From Pyrocephalus nanus (lineage: Eukaryota > Chordata > Aves > Passeriformes > Tyrannidae), in assembly GCA_038380795.1 (NCBI GenBank), contig CM076269.1, forward strand, positions 5,580,001-5,644,000: a DNA stretch of 64,000 bases, given 5' to 3'. The translations under genes were made by a program, and so were the position numbers. The notes beneath the pieces were generated by a model. That model worked only from the letters and a program-made list of their open reading frames with translations, had not been told where the DNA came from and did not search any database. This document shows, piece after piece, positions 1 through 12,544 of the stretch. Each line of letters opens with the position of its first letter. Position 1 is the first letter of the stretch.

Positions 1-2266
1 GAAAATTAAATGGTTTGGTAATCCTCTAAAACTGAAGGGATTATATTTTCCTCCTGTTTTCTCCTTTGTAGAAATTTGATGTTACAAAAAAATCACCGTT
101 CTTTAACTTTAGCAAGAAGAACTAGATTTTAATTTAGTTGTTCAGCAGGGTAATGTTTCTTGCTTACAAGGAAAGATTTATTCTGCTTTATGACTTCTGT
201 AGGTCATAGTTAATATTTAGATTTGCAATTAAGTAGGCATATCCAAATGCAATGCACATTAAAGCAGGAGTACAGTGAGCTTACAGAGAATGTCTGGAAC
301 AGTGAAGCTTTTTCTTCACAGTTATTTACAGTAAAATCTTGCTGCTTTTTTTTTTGCCAACTGTGTACAGTTTTGGAGATTTAGTAATTATATCCCTTCT
401 TAAATTATGACTGTGGCATAACTAACTTTCCATGCTTTTGTGGGTGAAATTGGAAAGCAACTGAAATGTTTTAAAGTCACTTAGTGGGTTGTGTGATATT
501 TCTGTTGTACCTAGTCCAGTAGCCAAGTTTTTAAATCCCAAGTTCGAGTGTGTAGTCACATTATTATGCCTCTCAGACACCTTGTTTGAAATTTGCTTTG
601 GATGTTGCTGCAGCCAACCTGAAGTTTTTTTGCTGTTGCTTTTGTTTTGTGTAAAAACTTGAAGATGAGAATATGTATGTGTGCTCTTGGATGTACAGCT
701 CACTTGGGGAAAAACCAAGGAGATATCTTTATCACTACAGCTAGAAAAAGTCACTGATACAAAATACCGATGAAAAGTTTTGTTTTTCTCAGCTGATTTA
801 ACACCACAAGAAAACTGACCATGTGTACTACCAAATATTTGGACTGTTTTTACAGACAATTGTTTTGTGCTCTGAAATTTCCTTTATAACAATGCCTCTC
901 TCTTTGGTAGGGATATATTTTTATGCTTGCACTAGGTGTCTATTTACAATGATAAATGCCCGAGAAATTCAAGTGTAATAAATACTTTTCATTGGTATTT
1001 TGTATTAGTGACTTTTTTTAGCTGTAGTTTGAGGTGAAAGAGAAGAGCAACGATGTGTGCTGTTTTCCTTCGTGCTGCCATCAGATTGATGATTTGAACC
1101 TGAACTCTCTGCTCTTTCTGTTTACTGTACACTGCTGACAGAGGGTGGCACCAGTGTAGCTGTTTACCTTCATCTGCCACGTCATCCTTAGGAAGAAGGC
1201 GCTGATCTCCCCAGGGGCTGCCCTGAGTTTGTCATGTTCATCCCAGGAAAGGAGGTAGCAGGGGCAGGCGTGGAGGAGTGGGTTTGGAGGGAGTGCAGGA
1301 GGACTGTCATGTTATAGATGATTTCACCAAGGTGGAGGTGGAAGTTGGTGCCAGAGACACAATAGGAACATAAGGATTTCTGACACATGCTTGGGATATT
1401 ACTCCAGCTCCAAAGGACCTGGAATCACCTCATCTGCTTTTCTTCAAGTAGGTAATTAGACAAAATTATTGTCTTGTCTTGTTTCCAAACATAACCAGAT
1501 TGCCTTTGAAAGCCATACACAAAAACCTGACCAAAGCCCTCTTGAGCATTTTACTCAGGGATGTCCAGTTCTGGGCCTGTCACTCCAAGAAAGACATTGA
1601 TGTCCTGGAGCATGTCCAGAGAAGGGCAGCAGAGCTGGTGAAGGGTTTAGAGAGTAAGTCCTGTGAGAAGCAGCTGAGAGAGTTGGTGGGGCCTTTAACC
1701 TTGAGAAAAGGAGCTCAGGGGAGACCTTGTCACTCTGTACAATTACCTGAAAGGAGATTGTACCAAGGTGGGGATCGACCTCTTCTCCCAAGCCACTAGC
1801 GACAGGACAAGAGGAAATGGCCTCAAGCTGCACCAAGGGTGGTTCAGGTTGGACATCGGGAAGAATTTCACCAGTGAAGTGGATGTCAGGCATTGGAACA
1901 GGCTGCCCAGGGAAGTGGTGGAGCCACCATCCACGGAAGTGTTCAAGAAATGACTGTATGTGGCACTTAGTGGTTTAGTTGGCATGATGGTGTTTGGCCA
2001 AAGGTTGGACTTGATGATCTTGGAGGTTTTTTCCAGCCTTAATGATTCTATGACTCTATGTCTGTGCTTTCCGTGCATGCACAGTGTGCTCTATTGTCAG
2101 ACTGCTCACTGGAGAGGGAATAGATCCATCACCAGCAAGATGCTATTCCTTGTGTGTTTCTGTTGTAATGCAAAGATAAATAGGGTTGACGCTGTTGCCT
2201 GATGTTAACCTTGCACACCTGGCTGAACTGAAGGGATCCTGTGCCTGTCTGTTTTGCATGTTCCAG
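1..2266 (+). other. CMPK1: CMPK1 intron 1, 3' part
   Basis: This is the tail of the intron between exon 1 (outside the window) and exon 2. Apart from the CR1 copy at about 1556-2060 it is AT-rich, and its ORFs are short and unlike any family I know. It ends with a pyrimidine-rich tract and TTCCAG. Confidence 0.8.
1556..2060 (+). mobile_element. CR1 LINE, 5'-truncated 3' end
   Basis: The + strand retains broken pieces of the C-terminal part of CR1 ORF2. One piece runs to about 1700 ([19 protein letters not shown]). A second, in another frame, runs from 1768 ([18 protein letters not shown], then [11 protein letters not shown]). So at least one frameshift lies between them, and a TGA ends the second piece at 1951-1953. 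A short 3'UTR follows and ends in the CR1-typical ATTCTATGA repeat at about 2045-2057. The copy is dead and severely 5'-truncated, as most CR1 copies are. It lies in sense orientation about 200 bp before CMPK1 exon 2. Confidence 0.9.
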
Positions 2267-2413
2267 AAATACGGCTACACGCACCTTTCTGCCGGTGACC
2301 TCCTCCGGGATGAGCGGAAAAGGCCAGGCTCACAGTATGGAGAACTCATTGAGAACTACATTAAGGAGGGGGAAATTGTACCAGTTGAAATAACGATCAG
2401 CTTGCTGAAGAGG
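2267..2413 (+). CDS. CMPK1: CMPK1 exon 2: NMP-binding domain
   Basis: This 147-bp exon encodes 49 codons, starting [10 protein letters not shown] and ending ISLLKR. It is preceded by an AG acceptor at 2265-2266 and followed by GTAAGG. It covers most of the NMP-binding segment (residues 33-63 in family numbering) including Arg39. An ATG in frame upstream at 2186 is intronic and is not the start: the reading frame enters through the acceptor. Confidence 0.96.
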
Positions 2414-4281
2414 GTAAGGGAAGGGCTGTTTCCTTGCAGGGTCACTCCTGCAGACTAAGCAACGAAGCAGTGGCTGTGTTCTGGCAGAGCTGCCTTTCCT
2501 CCAGTGCGAGTACTGTGAGCTGGCAGACACTTAGGTGCTTCTCTCAGCTACCATTTGTGTTGCTTTCTGACTGCTGGAGAGGTGATGGCCTCTGATACCT
2601 GGAGATCTGTGAGAAGGGATTATTTTTATTTTATTTTTTAGGAGCTCTAGGTAAATCAGTGAAACTGTACTTTTTTTTATTTCCCTGCACTAGCTGTTGA
2701 CCCTCTTGGTCTGCTCAGTCATATTTAGATAGAGGGTAGAGGCCTTAAAGGCATTAAGATTTGTAAGTTTTATCAAAATAGATAGTCAAGTGAAGGAGAA
2801 GAGCATCTACTGATGTTCTCATGGAAGGATAAGCTCCAGTCTTTATCCTTATTAGATGTCCATGGAAACAGTGAGTACCTTCTTTAAGACAGAAAAGGCT
2901 TCTGTTCTTCATGGCACTAAATTTATCTGGAGCTTTTCTGTTAGAATTGACTCTAGATCAGGAATGTTTTTACGTCTTACTGTGTAACAACACTTTCCAG
3001 TATTTTGTGGAAAGTCAACTTAAAAGCTGGGATTGTGTTAGGAGATTTTGAGCTTTATGAAATAATTAATTCAGTTGGAACAATAGCTATGTTGGTGCAT
3101 CAGTGAACTAATTAGCATGTATTGAAGGTGAAAGAAAAATGCACTTTGTAAATCTGCAATAATGCCAAGATAAATGCTTCTCAACTTAGCATGTCAACAT
3201 TTGGGGGTAAATTAATAAGTAGATAAATCAGTGTGTGTGTGTGAGACTGTGAATTGAATTATCTTTTATCAGGCTATGGATCAAACAATGGCTGCCAATT
3301 CCCAGAAGAACAAGTTTTTGATCGATGGATTTCCCAGGAATGAAGATAATCTTCAAGGCTGGAATAAGACTATGGATGGAAAGGCGGATGTTTCCTTTGT
3401 TCTGTTTTTTGATTGTGACAATGAGGTAAAGAAGTGGGTCATTCTGTAACTTCCTGTCTTGCAATATTGTGAGGATCATTCAAGAAGAAAATAAAACTCT
3501 GTCAGGTGGAATGGGCTAGTTTAAGAGTAAAAGGAAAACTTGGCCTGTGATTTGGAAGGATTTTTTGGCAACCTGTTTATGCAGATGAAAAGCTGCATGT
3601 TTATTGAAATAGGCAGCTGATGACACTGGGTATAATCATATGTGAATAAATTATTTTGAAGAAGTACTTCAGGTAATTGCAGTATTAAAGAAAATTTATC
3701 AAAACTTTTAAATACACTTTGCAAAATGATTTGGTTACTTCTCAGAAAATGTTACTCTGTTTACTCTTAGTAGTTTGTTGTTTAGTCCAAAATGAACTTG
3801 ATGCAATGTCTGCTTTAATTCTGAAGTGCAGCAGCAATCTTTATTTTCACAGTAACTAGCTGTGCTGTAGGATAGCAGTAATCAATGTTCTATTCAGCAA
3901 GTCATTAGATTACAAGGGCATTTTGACAGTGATGCATTATATTCATTTAACAAGTGCCATGATATGCTGTCTTTTTAATATGTCAGTGCCCTTGAGGCAT
4001 AACATAAAAACTGATATGAGAATCCCAGCACCTTAAGCTGACTTTTTTCCTTTTATCCTTTTCCCCAACTTCCTAAGGTTTTGCTGCTGTTTTTTTTTTT
4101 AAATTTATTTGCAATTAATTTTTAATCTGAACACATAAGGGATTATTTTTTTTCTATTCAAAGTCTTAAGATATTTTTTTTTAAGAACTCCTTGGTGAGG
4201 AGTTAATTTTGGGGTTCTGATTTTTTTGCAAGATCTAAAAATAGCCAATGCCTACATGATCTTCTTGGTGGTTTTTTTTTT

Positions 4282-4321
<40 letters not shown>

Positions 4322-5749
4322 ATGATTGTACTCTGTAAGAGAAAATATTTTTTAACCATAGTCTTCTTTCATGAGTAGGATAAATGTGTTCATGAGGTGT
4401 CCATGTGTCAGCTTTGCTTATTTAACTTTAGGTTCAAAAACTTAGTCCTTTGGGCAGCTTTTAACTGTGGTTAGTTCTTTCCTCACTTTTGTACTTACAT
4501 TTTGAAGTCTTTGTTATAGTGATGTCAAGTAAGAACATTTTACCTGACAATAATTTAATTTTGTCAGTTTGCCTTACAAAAGAACATACAGTGACTTTCT
4601 TTCAGGCAGGCATATATTAGTAGTCTCATCTGACAGGCTGCTTTTCAGAAAGCCTGAACATGCCCTTGAAAATCAGGTAATTTTCTTCTTTAAATGTCTT
4701 AGGTTAGAGACCCAGTCAAACCACAGAGCTTGATGTTACTTTTACTTCCTCTGAACCCGATCCCATTTTAATAAACTGATGAAGTGTAAAGCTACCATCC
4801 TTTTTCTCTGGAACAATCTAACTTTCCCTGGGAGTTCTGATTACCTCTACCAGTGTTTTGTTTCTCAGGCCTATTTAGATTTTTAGGGGTTTTGTTTTGT
4901 TCCTGCTTTCAAAGATGGCACTTTGTGTTCTTGGTTTTAATCATCCTTTTGATGTTTGTTGTTTTTTTCCTGTAGATCTGTATTGGCCGCTGTCTTGAAA
5001 GAGGCAAGAGCAGTGGTAGGAGTGATGATAACCGGGAGAGTCTGGAAAAGAGGTACTGTCTTCAAAACTTTTCAGTTCCCTTCTGTTTATATTTTACTAT
5101 GTAATGTGTATTTTTGGGTTTTTTCATCACTGTGCTTTCTCCTAGAATTCATACATACCTGCAGTCTACCAAGCCTATCATAGATTTGTATGAGAGAATG
5201 GGAAAAGTCAGAAAAGTGGATGCCTCTAAATCTGTTGATGAAGTAAGTGTATAAGCCAAAAAACTATGGGGATGACAGTGGCAGGGTACATATTTTTGGC
5301 ACTCCTCTGAGATGTGTCTATGTGTGATTAGGGTGCTAATTAAGCACTGATGTTTATTACTGAGGGAGGTTGTGAAACTCTCGTTTTGACTCTTGAAGAA
5401 CCGAAGGAGTTGTGAATAACTTCAGGAAATTGATTAGTTCTGCTTGAACATGAGCTCAACTAAACATATTTTCAGTGTTTCTGTTTTTAAGTGCCTTGCC
5501 TTTTTCATTTTCATGAGCTCTTGCTCTTCTGAAGTTGTGTTGCTCTTCTGTCTGCTTCCCAGAATTGATGCAAATTTCACTGTTAAAGAATTACTGTGAA
5601 TGTTCTAAAAAACCCTATATATTTTTTAAATGCTCTCAAATACTATTTATGTTGGTTTGACTTGAAGCAACTGTTCATAAAATTAATATTCTTCTTTATC
5701 TTTTTAGGTGTTTGAAAAAGTTGTACAAATTTTCGACAAAGAAGGCTAA
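2267..5749 (+). CDS. CMPK1: UMP-CMP kinase (cytidylate kinase 1), coding exons 2-6, 5'-partial
   Basis: Cytosolic/nuclear nucleoside monophosphate kinase that transfers phosphate from ATP to CMP, UMP and dCMP to give diphosphates for pyrimidine nucleotide synthesis. Five exons (2267-2413, 3273-3425, 4976-5052, 5146-5242, 5708-5749) with GT-AG borders encode 171 residues. These correspond to residues 26-196 of the 196-aa vertebrate enzyme without any indel. Exon 1, carrying the first 25 residues with the glycine-rich P-loop, lies before the window. On that numbering Arg39, GFPR 93-96, Asn100 (CMP recognition), Arg134, Arg140 and Arg151 of the active site and lid are all present. One oddity is Gly129, where the human protein has Glu. 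Intron phases are 0,0,2,0 after exons 2-5, and intron 4 is only 93 bp. Identification is near certain; the gene is complete to its stop at the 3' side. Confidence 0.97.
2414..3272 (+). other. CMPK1: CMPK1 intron 2
   Basis: Intron of 859 bp between strong GT and AG sites, AT-rich, with a short TG repeat at 3232-3243. I see nothing else in it. Confidence 0.85.
3273..3425 (+). CDS. CMPK1: CMPK1 exon 3: core with GFPR nucleotide-binding motif
   Basis: This 153-bp exon encodes 51 codons. The acceptor AG is at 3271-3272 and the donor GTAAAG starts at 3426. It contains [17 protein letters not shown], holding the GFPR motif that contacts the monophosphate and the Asn that reads cytosine/uracil, then a core strand [10 protein letters not shown]. 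Confidence 0.96.
3426..4975 (+). other. CMPK1: CMPK1 intron 3
   Basis: Intron of 1,550 bp, AT-rich, dominated by T-tracts including a near-uninterrupted run at 4272-4318. No exon-like or repeat-family signal was seen beyond simple repeats. Confidence 0.85.
4272..4318 (+). repeat. Poly-T tract in CMPK1 intron 3
   Basis: 47 bp, all T except one G at 4282. A homopolymer of this length is likely to vary in length and be error-prone in sequencing. Confidence 0.9.
4976..5052 (+). CDS. CMPK1: CMPK1 exon 4: lid segment
   Basis: This 77-bp exon follows a T-rich tract and TGTAG acceptor; the donor is GTACTG at 5053. It encodes the mobile lid ([11 protein letters not shown]) with two arginines that close over ATP phosphates, and ends two bases into the codon of Arg151. 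Residue 129 is Gly (GGC), where the human enzyme has Glu. Confidence 0.95.
5146..5242 (+). CDS. CMPK1: CMPK1 exon 5
   Basis: This 97-bp exon follows a CCTAG acceptor after an intron of only 93 bp. Its first base completes Arg151; it then encodes [20 protein letters not shown] and the following [12 protein letters not shown], and ends before a strong GTAAGT donor at 5243. Confidence 0.95.
5243..5707 (+). other. CMPK1: CMPK1 intron 5
   Basis: Intron of 465 bp between GTAAGT and TTTTTAG. I see no features inside it. Confidence 0.85.
5708..5749 (+). CDS. CMPK1: CMPK1 exon 6, C-terminus and stop
   Basis: The exon follows TTTTTAG at 5701-5707. It encodes [13 protein letters not shown] then TAA at 5747-5749, matching the conserved C-terminal helix of the enzyme. 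Confidence 0.95.
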   Translation: MFEKVVQIFDKEG

Positions 5750-8070
5750 TTCCCTGCTTGAAACTTCACTTAAACTTGTGCTTGAATCTTGCTTGAATAG
5801 CTGCTACTGCAGTCCACTCTTTGTAATTATTTTAAAAGATTTTTTTTTTTAAATTTTTTTCACATATCTAATGATGATTGTAAAAGCAGTTAATTAGAAA
5901 TCGATCTGTTTTTTAAATAGGAAATCATTTCTTGTGGCTGTAGTATACAAAATTTCAGGGTTCTCCGTTAGTACAAGTTCAGTTAACTCACATGGCAGAA
6001 TCGCAGTTAATATATCTCTTTGAAGAAACTATTTATTCTGTCACAGTTCTGTGCCTGTCATGGACAGCCCTTTTTATTCATTACTGCCATACACCTATTT
6101 ATTTTTTTTTTTTTTTAAGGATTAACTGAACAGCAGCACTAAGCACTGAAGGACCCATGTGCCCTTGTTTGTTTTTTGGATGCCTGGACCAAATTTAGCA
6201 AGTTTTTGTTTTGTTTTCTTTTTTCCAAAGAATAATTTTTTCAAAAGGTCACTGATATCCCCAAACATGAATTCTGGAAGTCAAGCTACAGTTAGTATGA
6301 GAATCTGTTTTAGCAGTTCTCAAAGAACTATTAAATATGCTTTTCAATAGACATACAAAGTACTTTATGGAAAGTGGTGCTTTCTTACGGCTCTGGATGT
6401 AAACTGTCTTGTAAGTTCTTGAGGACCTGGGTAACCTGGCCCTGGGATTTACCTTGTTTTCACTTGCAAAAGATTAAGAAAGTCAATTTAATATTTCAAT
6501 GCTCATTTATTTTAAATTATAGTTATATTCTTAATTACAGCTTGGTGTTCACAAGATGGCAAAGCTCTGAAATAGCGTAGTAAAAGCAAAATCTTCTAAC
6601 AGTTCTGTCTTAGGTAACAAGTGGAAGGGTTTTTTCTTTATTATTGTTGAAATACTGTGTTACCAAATGCTTTAAGGTTTGTTACCTGGGGAAATATTTT
6701 TTATGGTTAAACTAGTGAATTTGTTTCCCTAAAAATGTATAATTTTAATAGCTGTTTGTTTGAGAAGTTTGTAAATTATTGCACTTTTGTTACGATGTGG
6801 TCAGCTGAGGGGCAGATAACTGCAGAAAATGTTTCATTCCCTTACATGGATTGAGTCCTGCTTCACCATGTTCTCTTGGAATAGCCAAGTAAAGTCAGCA
6901 GCAATAGCTGGGATAAGCAGAGAACTAATTGAAACAAACTGGTTTAAATGTTTGCACAGATGTGGTGCAATTTTGTCTTTTGTTTAACCTTTTCTCTCCC
7001 CTATAGAGCATGCACAGGTCTGTGGGGGCCTACCCATGCATTCCTTGCATGCCCTGAGCTTCCACTGAAGGCCTGAAGGATGAGAGTTTTAACTAATTTT
7101 AGTGATAGAGTAATTCTTCCTACATTAACTGACGCTATAATTGGTTTGTGATATGCTAATTACACGGAATTGCAATTTGGAAATCTTGACGTTCAGCTTT
7201 TCTTTAGCGATGACTTTCTCCATTTAGGAAAAGGTTTAAATTATGCCTGGCTTTTAATTAGAATCAGATGTGTTGGTCCTCATCCTGCAGCCAGATCTGT
7301 GCGGGCAGGTTTGTGTTTGCAGGAGTTCTCATCTCTCTGAGGTTGTTAAGACTGCTGGTCTGGGAAAGAGATGGGTACAGAAACAAAGGGTAAACTACAG
7401 TAGCTCTTCCAGTCTGGTAGGAGTTCAGACAATGGACTGGGCACAAATAGCTGTTTACTACTGCAGAATATTTGGACCATGACTACTTTTGTGAGTGTGG
7501 AAGGCTGATGCTTTCACTTTGAGTTTCCCCTTAAAAGAAAAAAAAAGAAAAGAAAACATGGAATTTAGTTCTTACTGTATAAATATGCTGACATAGGATA
7601 GGATCCAGCAAAACTGCATGTTTTGATATGAAGGTTAAAATCAGGGTTTTTCAAAAAAATATTTCAAACAGGATTCTTTAATGCAGTTAGATTTAATTAC
7701 CTTTTGTTTCTAAGTTATTGGTTTTTACAAGTTCTGTTCAGAATAGATTATCCATTTACTCTCATCCTACACTTTTCTGTGTATTTAAGTGCTGAAACAA
7801 AAATAACCTTTGGAGCAAATTTTAGAAAAATAAAACCCAATGTTTTGGCAGTATTGAATTTGGAGTGGATTGTAATGTGTCTGTGCAAGGACTAGATTTT
7901 TTGTCATTTTATTTATTAAAGATGCCATTAACTGTGTTACCACTTCTTCCAAGTTGGACTTATGATTGAAATAAAGATTAAAGGCAATATGCCAATGTGT
8001 TGTGTCCATTTAGAAGCAAAACTGTATAAAGAATTCGAGGAGATCCAATAAACTCTCTTCTGTGGCTTAA
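5750..8070 (+). other. CMPK1: CMPK1 3' untranslated region (end approximate)
   Basis: This AT-rich DNA without coding signal follows the CMPK1 stop. AATAAA hexamers occur at 7829-7834, 7970-7975 and 8047-8052, so the transcript probably ends between about 7.85 and 8.08 kb, giving a 3'UTR near 2.2 kb. T-runs at about 5838-5858 and 6099-6117 may act as U-rich elements. Which signal is used cannot be decided from sequence. Confidence 0.6.
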
Positions 8071-8677
8071 TGACTGCTTGGATACCTGTCACAAGGGATA
8101 TTTTGCATATATATCTGTCTATATAAAGTGAGTATTTATTAGCATTACGTACTTCACGTGGCTGCATACACACAGGTATGTATATAAAAGTTATAAAAGT
8201 TCAGTTTTCACCATCAAAACTGAAGACCCTGTTAGGCACAGGATAAGACCAGGGAATTGCCTGGGGAATTGGTACCTTTTCTTGGTTACATGGATTTATC
8301 AAATGACTCTATTTGTAAAGTTGTGCAGTGGTAATTCATTTGGCACATCTGTGAAAGACAAGGGGCTAGAAGTGGTCTAGGAAACACAAACCTGTTGTGC
8401 AGCTGCCGTTGGAGACACTTTTTGTCTTGATTTCTCATGCTTCCTTGCCCAGTCACCAGCTGATCTGAATGCCATTCTGCTGCTTTGCATCACATGCCTG
8501 TGTGCTGTACTCCAGCCTGTGTTCTTAAAGGAGATTGGCACAGCATAATATTCTTTATGAAAGAAACTGAGAGGGTGCCAGGCTTGTTTTAGAGTAACCC
8601 ATTTTGTGTGAAGTTTTGTCACAAAATGGGTTGTTTTGTCACACGTAGGGTCCCAGTAAACAACATGTTGAACTTGG

Positions 8678-8740
8678 AATCATAGAATAATTTATGTTGG
8701 AAAAGACTTCTAAGATCATGGAATCCAACCCTTCCAACTT
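8678..8740 (-). mobile_element. CR1 LINE 3' tail fragment
   Basis: The + strand reads AATCATAGAATAATTTATG, then TTGGAAAAGAC and ATCCAACC. This is the reverse complement of the CR1 3' end, with the ATTCTATGA terminus at 8678. Only the terminal ~60-80 bp are recognisable. Confidence 0.75.
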
Positions 8741-11700
8741 GGAACCCTACTCTGGGAAGACTTGCAGAGCTGGCCTGAAAGGGGTGGGTAAAGCAGGGGA
8801 TTTTCCAACAGTGGTAGGTATCTTTCTGCTGGTAAAACCTCACAGACCAAACTCATGCTGAATGAAACCTCACCCTGAGGTCATAGCATGTCCTCAGGGA
8901 CTGACTGACAGGGAGGGGCAAAGCTGCCCATCAAATTAGCACCTTCTGAACAGACATTTTCTGTTAAGTGTCCCACTGTGGGAGTGGGGGCAGGCAGAGA
9001 AGACCATAAGCATGCAGTTGAGGATTGCCTCAGTGTAAGATACTCCCCACTAGCAACATTTGTCCTTAATAAGAAGAGCTGGCTCATATGAGGGTGTTCC
9101 AAGGTCTTGTGGAAAATTCTGTCTTACAACAGTGGGGACATCTATGTGCTGCTGCCCAGGCTGAACTGGGGAGAAGGGGAGAGTTAAATGGAAAAAAACC
9201 CTCAGTTCAGACTGGAGCTGCCAACTGTCGTTACCGGTTGGCAGTTTCCAGCTGCCAGCATTTAGGAAAGTTGCAGCTTAGGGGATTACTTTTCTGCTTA
9301 GTTTGAGGTTCTGTACCAGTTGGGTCCCTGTTGTGACACAGATGTCTCTGGAGGCTGCGATCTGTGACGGCTCCGCTGGCCTTGTGCTCGGGGAGGGGAG
9401 GGAGGCAACACTTGGCTCCTGGGCACAATCAGGTTGTTTCTTCAAGATGTGCAGCAGGACTTGGAGACCTGGGGCTGTGCCCTTGCCACAGCCCAAAGAT
9501 CCCAGGGTTAACGGCTGATAATGAAAACTGCAAGACAATGAGAAGAGGATTCGGCTGATCAGGTAACAAAGGAGACAGTAACAAAAATACTAATACTTGG
9601 TTTCAGATAGCAGCAGTGCACACGCTCTTTTGATCTGCAGACATTTATAAAGCTTCCAGTGGAGACAGGGTAGCATGGATGAATTTAATCTTGCAACTCT
9701 CTGGTGTTTTTCATGGATTGCTTAGTTTAAGATGGTGGTTTTCGGTCTGTGGTCTGTAGAGTATTTCTGTTGGTAACAATAGGCGTCTTTATTGAGTCTT
9801 CTAATCTGCTCAGCTGAAGTATGCTCTATCCTCTTTGCTTTCTGCCTTTTAATGCCTTTTCTTTACGTTTGTGAATTGCAGATGTTCTTTGGGATAGGGA
9901 AGGGAGGGTGCTTACCAATCTTTCTGTGCCTTGCAAAATAAAGAAAATCTTTAAACCTTCTCCTGGAGCAACCTGAACCTGTTTCTGACATGAACTTGGC
10001 ACATAAGCTGTTACAAAACCAACGTTGCCTTTTTTTTTTTTTTTTTTTCTTCCCAGCTACAGAAAATCTGTGTAGTACCTCTGCTCTTTTCTCCTGTGTG
10101 AGTCAGATCAGCTGTGTCTCTCATGCTCAGCACAGCGCTTAGCAGTGGTTGCATGAAGAAACCTCTTCAATCATCAGTGTTAAACCAGCAGTGACCAGTT
10201 ATGCTTCAGTGGAGGAGGCAAGTGAGATGGTTGAGGAGGGGAGGGAAGATGCTTGGAGAAGCATTCACTAGTCAGACTTCAGCTTTAGGTGCATACCTGT
10301 TCTGCACAGCAGTGGTGCTTGTGGAGCCCAGCTATTTCATTATTGTGCTGTATGGAAATTAAAGCAAATGTCCTGCCTGCCCACAAGTTCCCTGTCTCCC
10401 CTCATCGACTCTGCCCTCTTAAATTCCAGGGGTGAAGACAGGAATTTTTCTTCAGGATAACACCATAGAAACTAAACTGGGCAGGAAGAAGGCAACTTGA
10501 ACCTTGCTTGTGAAGCATGAGAAGCACAGTGTATTTCACTGTGGGCAGCAGTGCCAGGCTGTTTTGTCATCCTGGCTTATAACTGCGTTCAGACAGCAAA
10601 AGCAGAAATTTTCTCTTTCCCCTCAAATGTTTGGCAGAAAGCTTGCTTTTGTCTAAAATGCTTCTTAAGCACTGTGTGAACCACTCAGTCCTAAACCAAA
10701 TACCAGTTTGAGTTTGGGCTTTTTCTTTCTAATTTACAAATAGGAGGGTTTGGTTTAGTTTGTAATAGCTGCTGCAGCGAGACAACTCTTGGAAAATACA
10801 AGGCACTGTCCCAAAAGATACTATCTGCTTTATTCTGGAGGGCTTTTTAGCACAATGCTGTTTCTGTGTGGTAAGAAATGGGAAAGATTGTTGTGCAACT
10901 ACCAAAGTGTAACAGGATGGGGATGGTACATGGAAGTGGCATCTTGGACAACTTCTGTTCTCAGCATGCACTTTTATTTAGTGCCATGAGATATGAGGAG
11001 AGATTTTGGGATAGAATTAGATCAAGCCTGAGGAGTGAAGCCTAATCTATTGTGGAGATCTTCAGGAACGATCAAGATCTATCAGTGTATGGAGCATGTA
11101 GGATGTGGTGGTCCTCTCTCCTGACTAAGCACAGGGCTATCTCTTTAGGTTCCTGTTCAGGGCATTACTACTATTGTCTTAAACCAGAACCAGCTGAAGT
11201 TCCCAGCTATGGTCACCAAGTATCCTGAGATCTATTATGTTCTAACTGAGATTTCTCTGTTCTTGTCTGAATACCTTCTCTAGTTTCATTTGAATATGAT
11301 GGAAATCATCAGTGCCTTTATTTCAGGGGGAGGAACTGGCTCAGTTTGAAGTTGGGCTGCTGCCCCACCTCATACTCCACACACAAGCTTCTGTGAGAGG
11401 GAGGTGCTTTCTGTGAGTTTTAGTGGCTTCCTTCCTTCCATTTTTCCTTCCAGGCCATGCATCCTGGACGCACAAGATTTCCTAAGGTATAGTAGTATCT
11501 CCATACCCCAAAAGGGGAGCTGATAGCTGGACCATGGAAGAAGCCCTTGGGCACAGAAGCCAACAATGGCATGAAACGTCGTGGATGTATTTTTCAAATG
11601 AAAGTATAATCAGGAGCCACATTTTTGCTGGGCAGCCAAAATGTCTGTGGAAAACCGAAACAGGGATAATTTCACCGTGTTCTTTGTAATTTAAAAATTT

Positions 11701-12461
11701 CTGTGGAAATAAAGAGCATTTGACTGCTTCCTTGCAACAGCAAGCGTGGGGTTGTAAGTGCTGTTCCTGAAGCAAGCAGAGATTTTGGCTTACTATGTGT
11801 GACTCCTTGTGAAGCTTCCCCGGGCTCTTGGATGCTGCTCTTGCCAGCGAGAGCAGATTGCTTCCAGCAATAAACATCCCACAAAATTATGTACGTTCTT
11901 TAAGAAAAGCACCAAGATTTTCTGCTAATTGCAAAAATACATAATGGATGCCTTCGGCATCTGTTATTTATTCTCCAACCAGCTTTCATCCAAAAGTAAG
12001 CTTTAAACAAACATTAAGATTGAGGAGTTTAACTGTTCCAATGTGTCACACATATCTACACCCTCCAGTTTAACAGTGTTTGAAACGCATGCTTAGAGTT
12101 GACTTCCAGAGAGGAGCAGAAGTCGTTTATATCTCTAGCTCGGAGACGTCCACAAGCTGGAGAAGGTGATGGTCGGTGCCAGAGCTGATGGATGTCTCTG
12201 GTGCGTTTACCTGGGGTCTTTTTTGGGAGCCGGAGATCGGCAGGAAGGATTTTGCTCACGCAGCAGTTGCTTCGATCCGCCACAAGGAGGGGTGCAAGGT
12301 TCGCGGAGAGCGGGATGCAGCTTGGAAGTGGCATTCGTGGGATGTACGGTATTTCTCGTGTCTTGAAAGACCTTATTTTTAGTTAAAAAACCTGATTGTT
12401 TTTAACGGTGCAACTTTCTTTTTAAAAAATCCACATAGAGAAATACATATTTTTGGATGAG

Positions 12462-12508
12462 TTTTTTTTTTTGTTTTGGTTTGGTTTGGTTTGGTTTGGT
12501 TTTGGTTT

Positions 12509-12542
<34 letters not shown>
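12462..12542 (+). repeat. Compound microsatellite (T)n-(GGTTT)n-(TG)n
   Basis: A T-run is followed by about five GGTTT units (to about 12500), and then by fifteen TG units at 12513-12542. It has no coding content and is probably polymorphic in length. Confidence 0.9.

Positions 12543-12544
<2 letters not shown>

Noticed and set aside
9930..9945. AATAAA at about 9937 as the end of an unknown transcript
   Set aside because: No upstream exon or ORF supports a transcript; isolated hexamers are common in AT-rich DNA.
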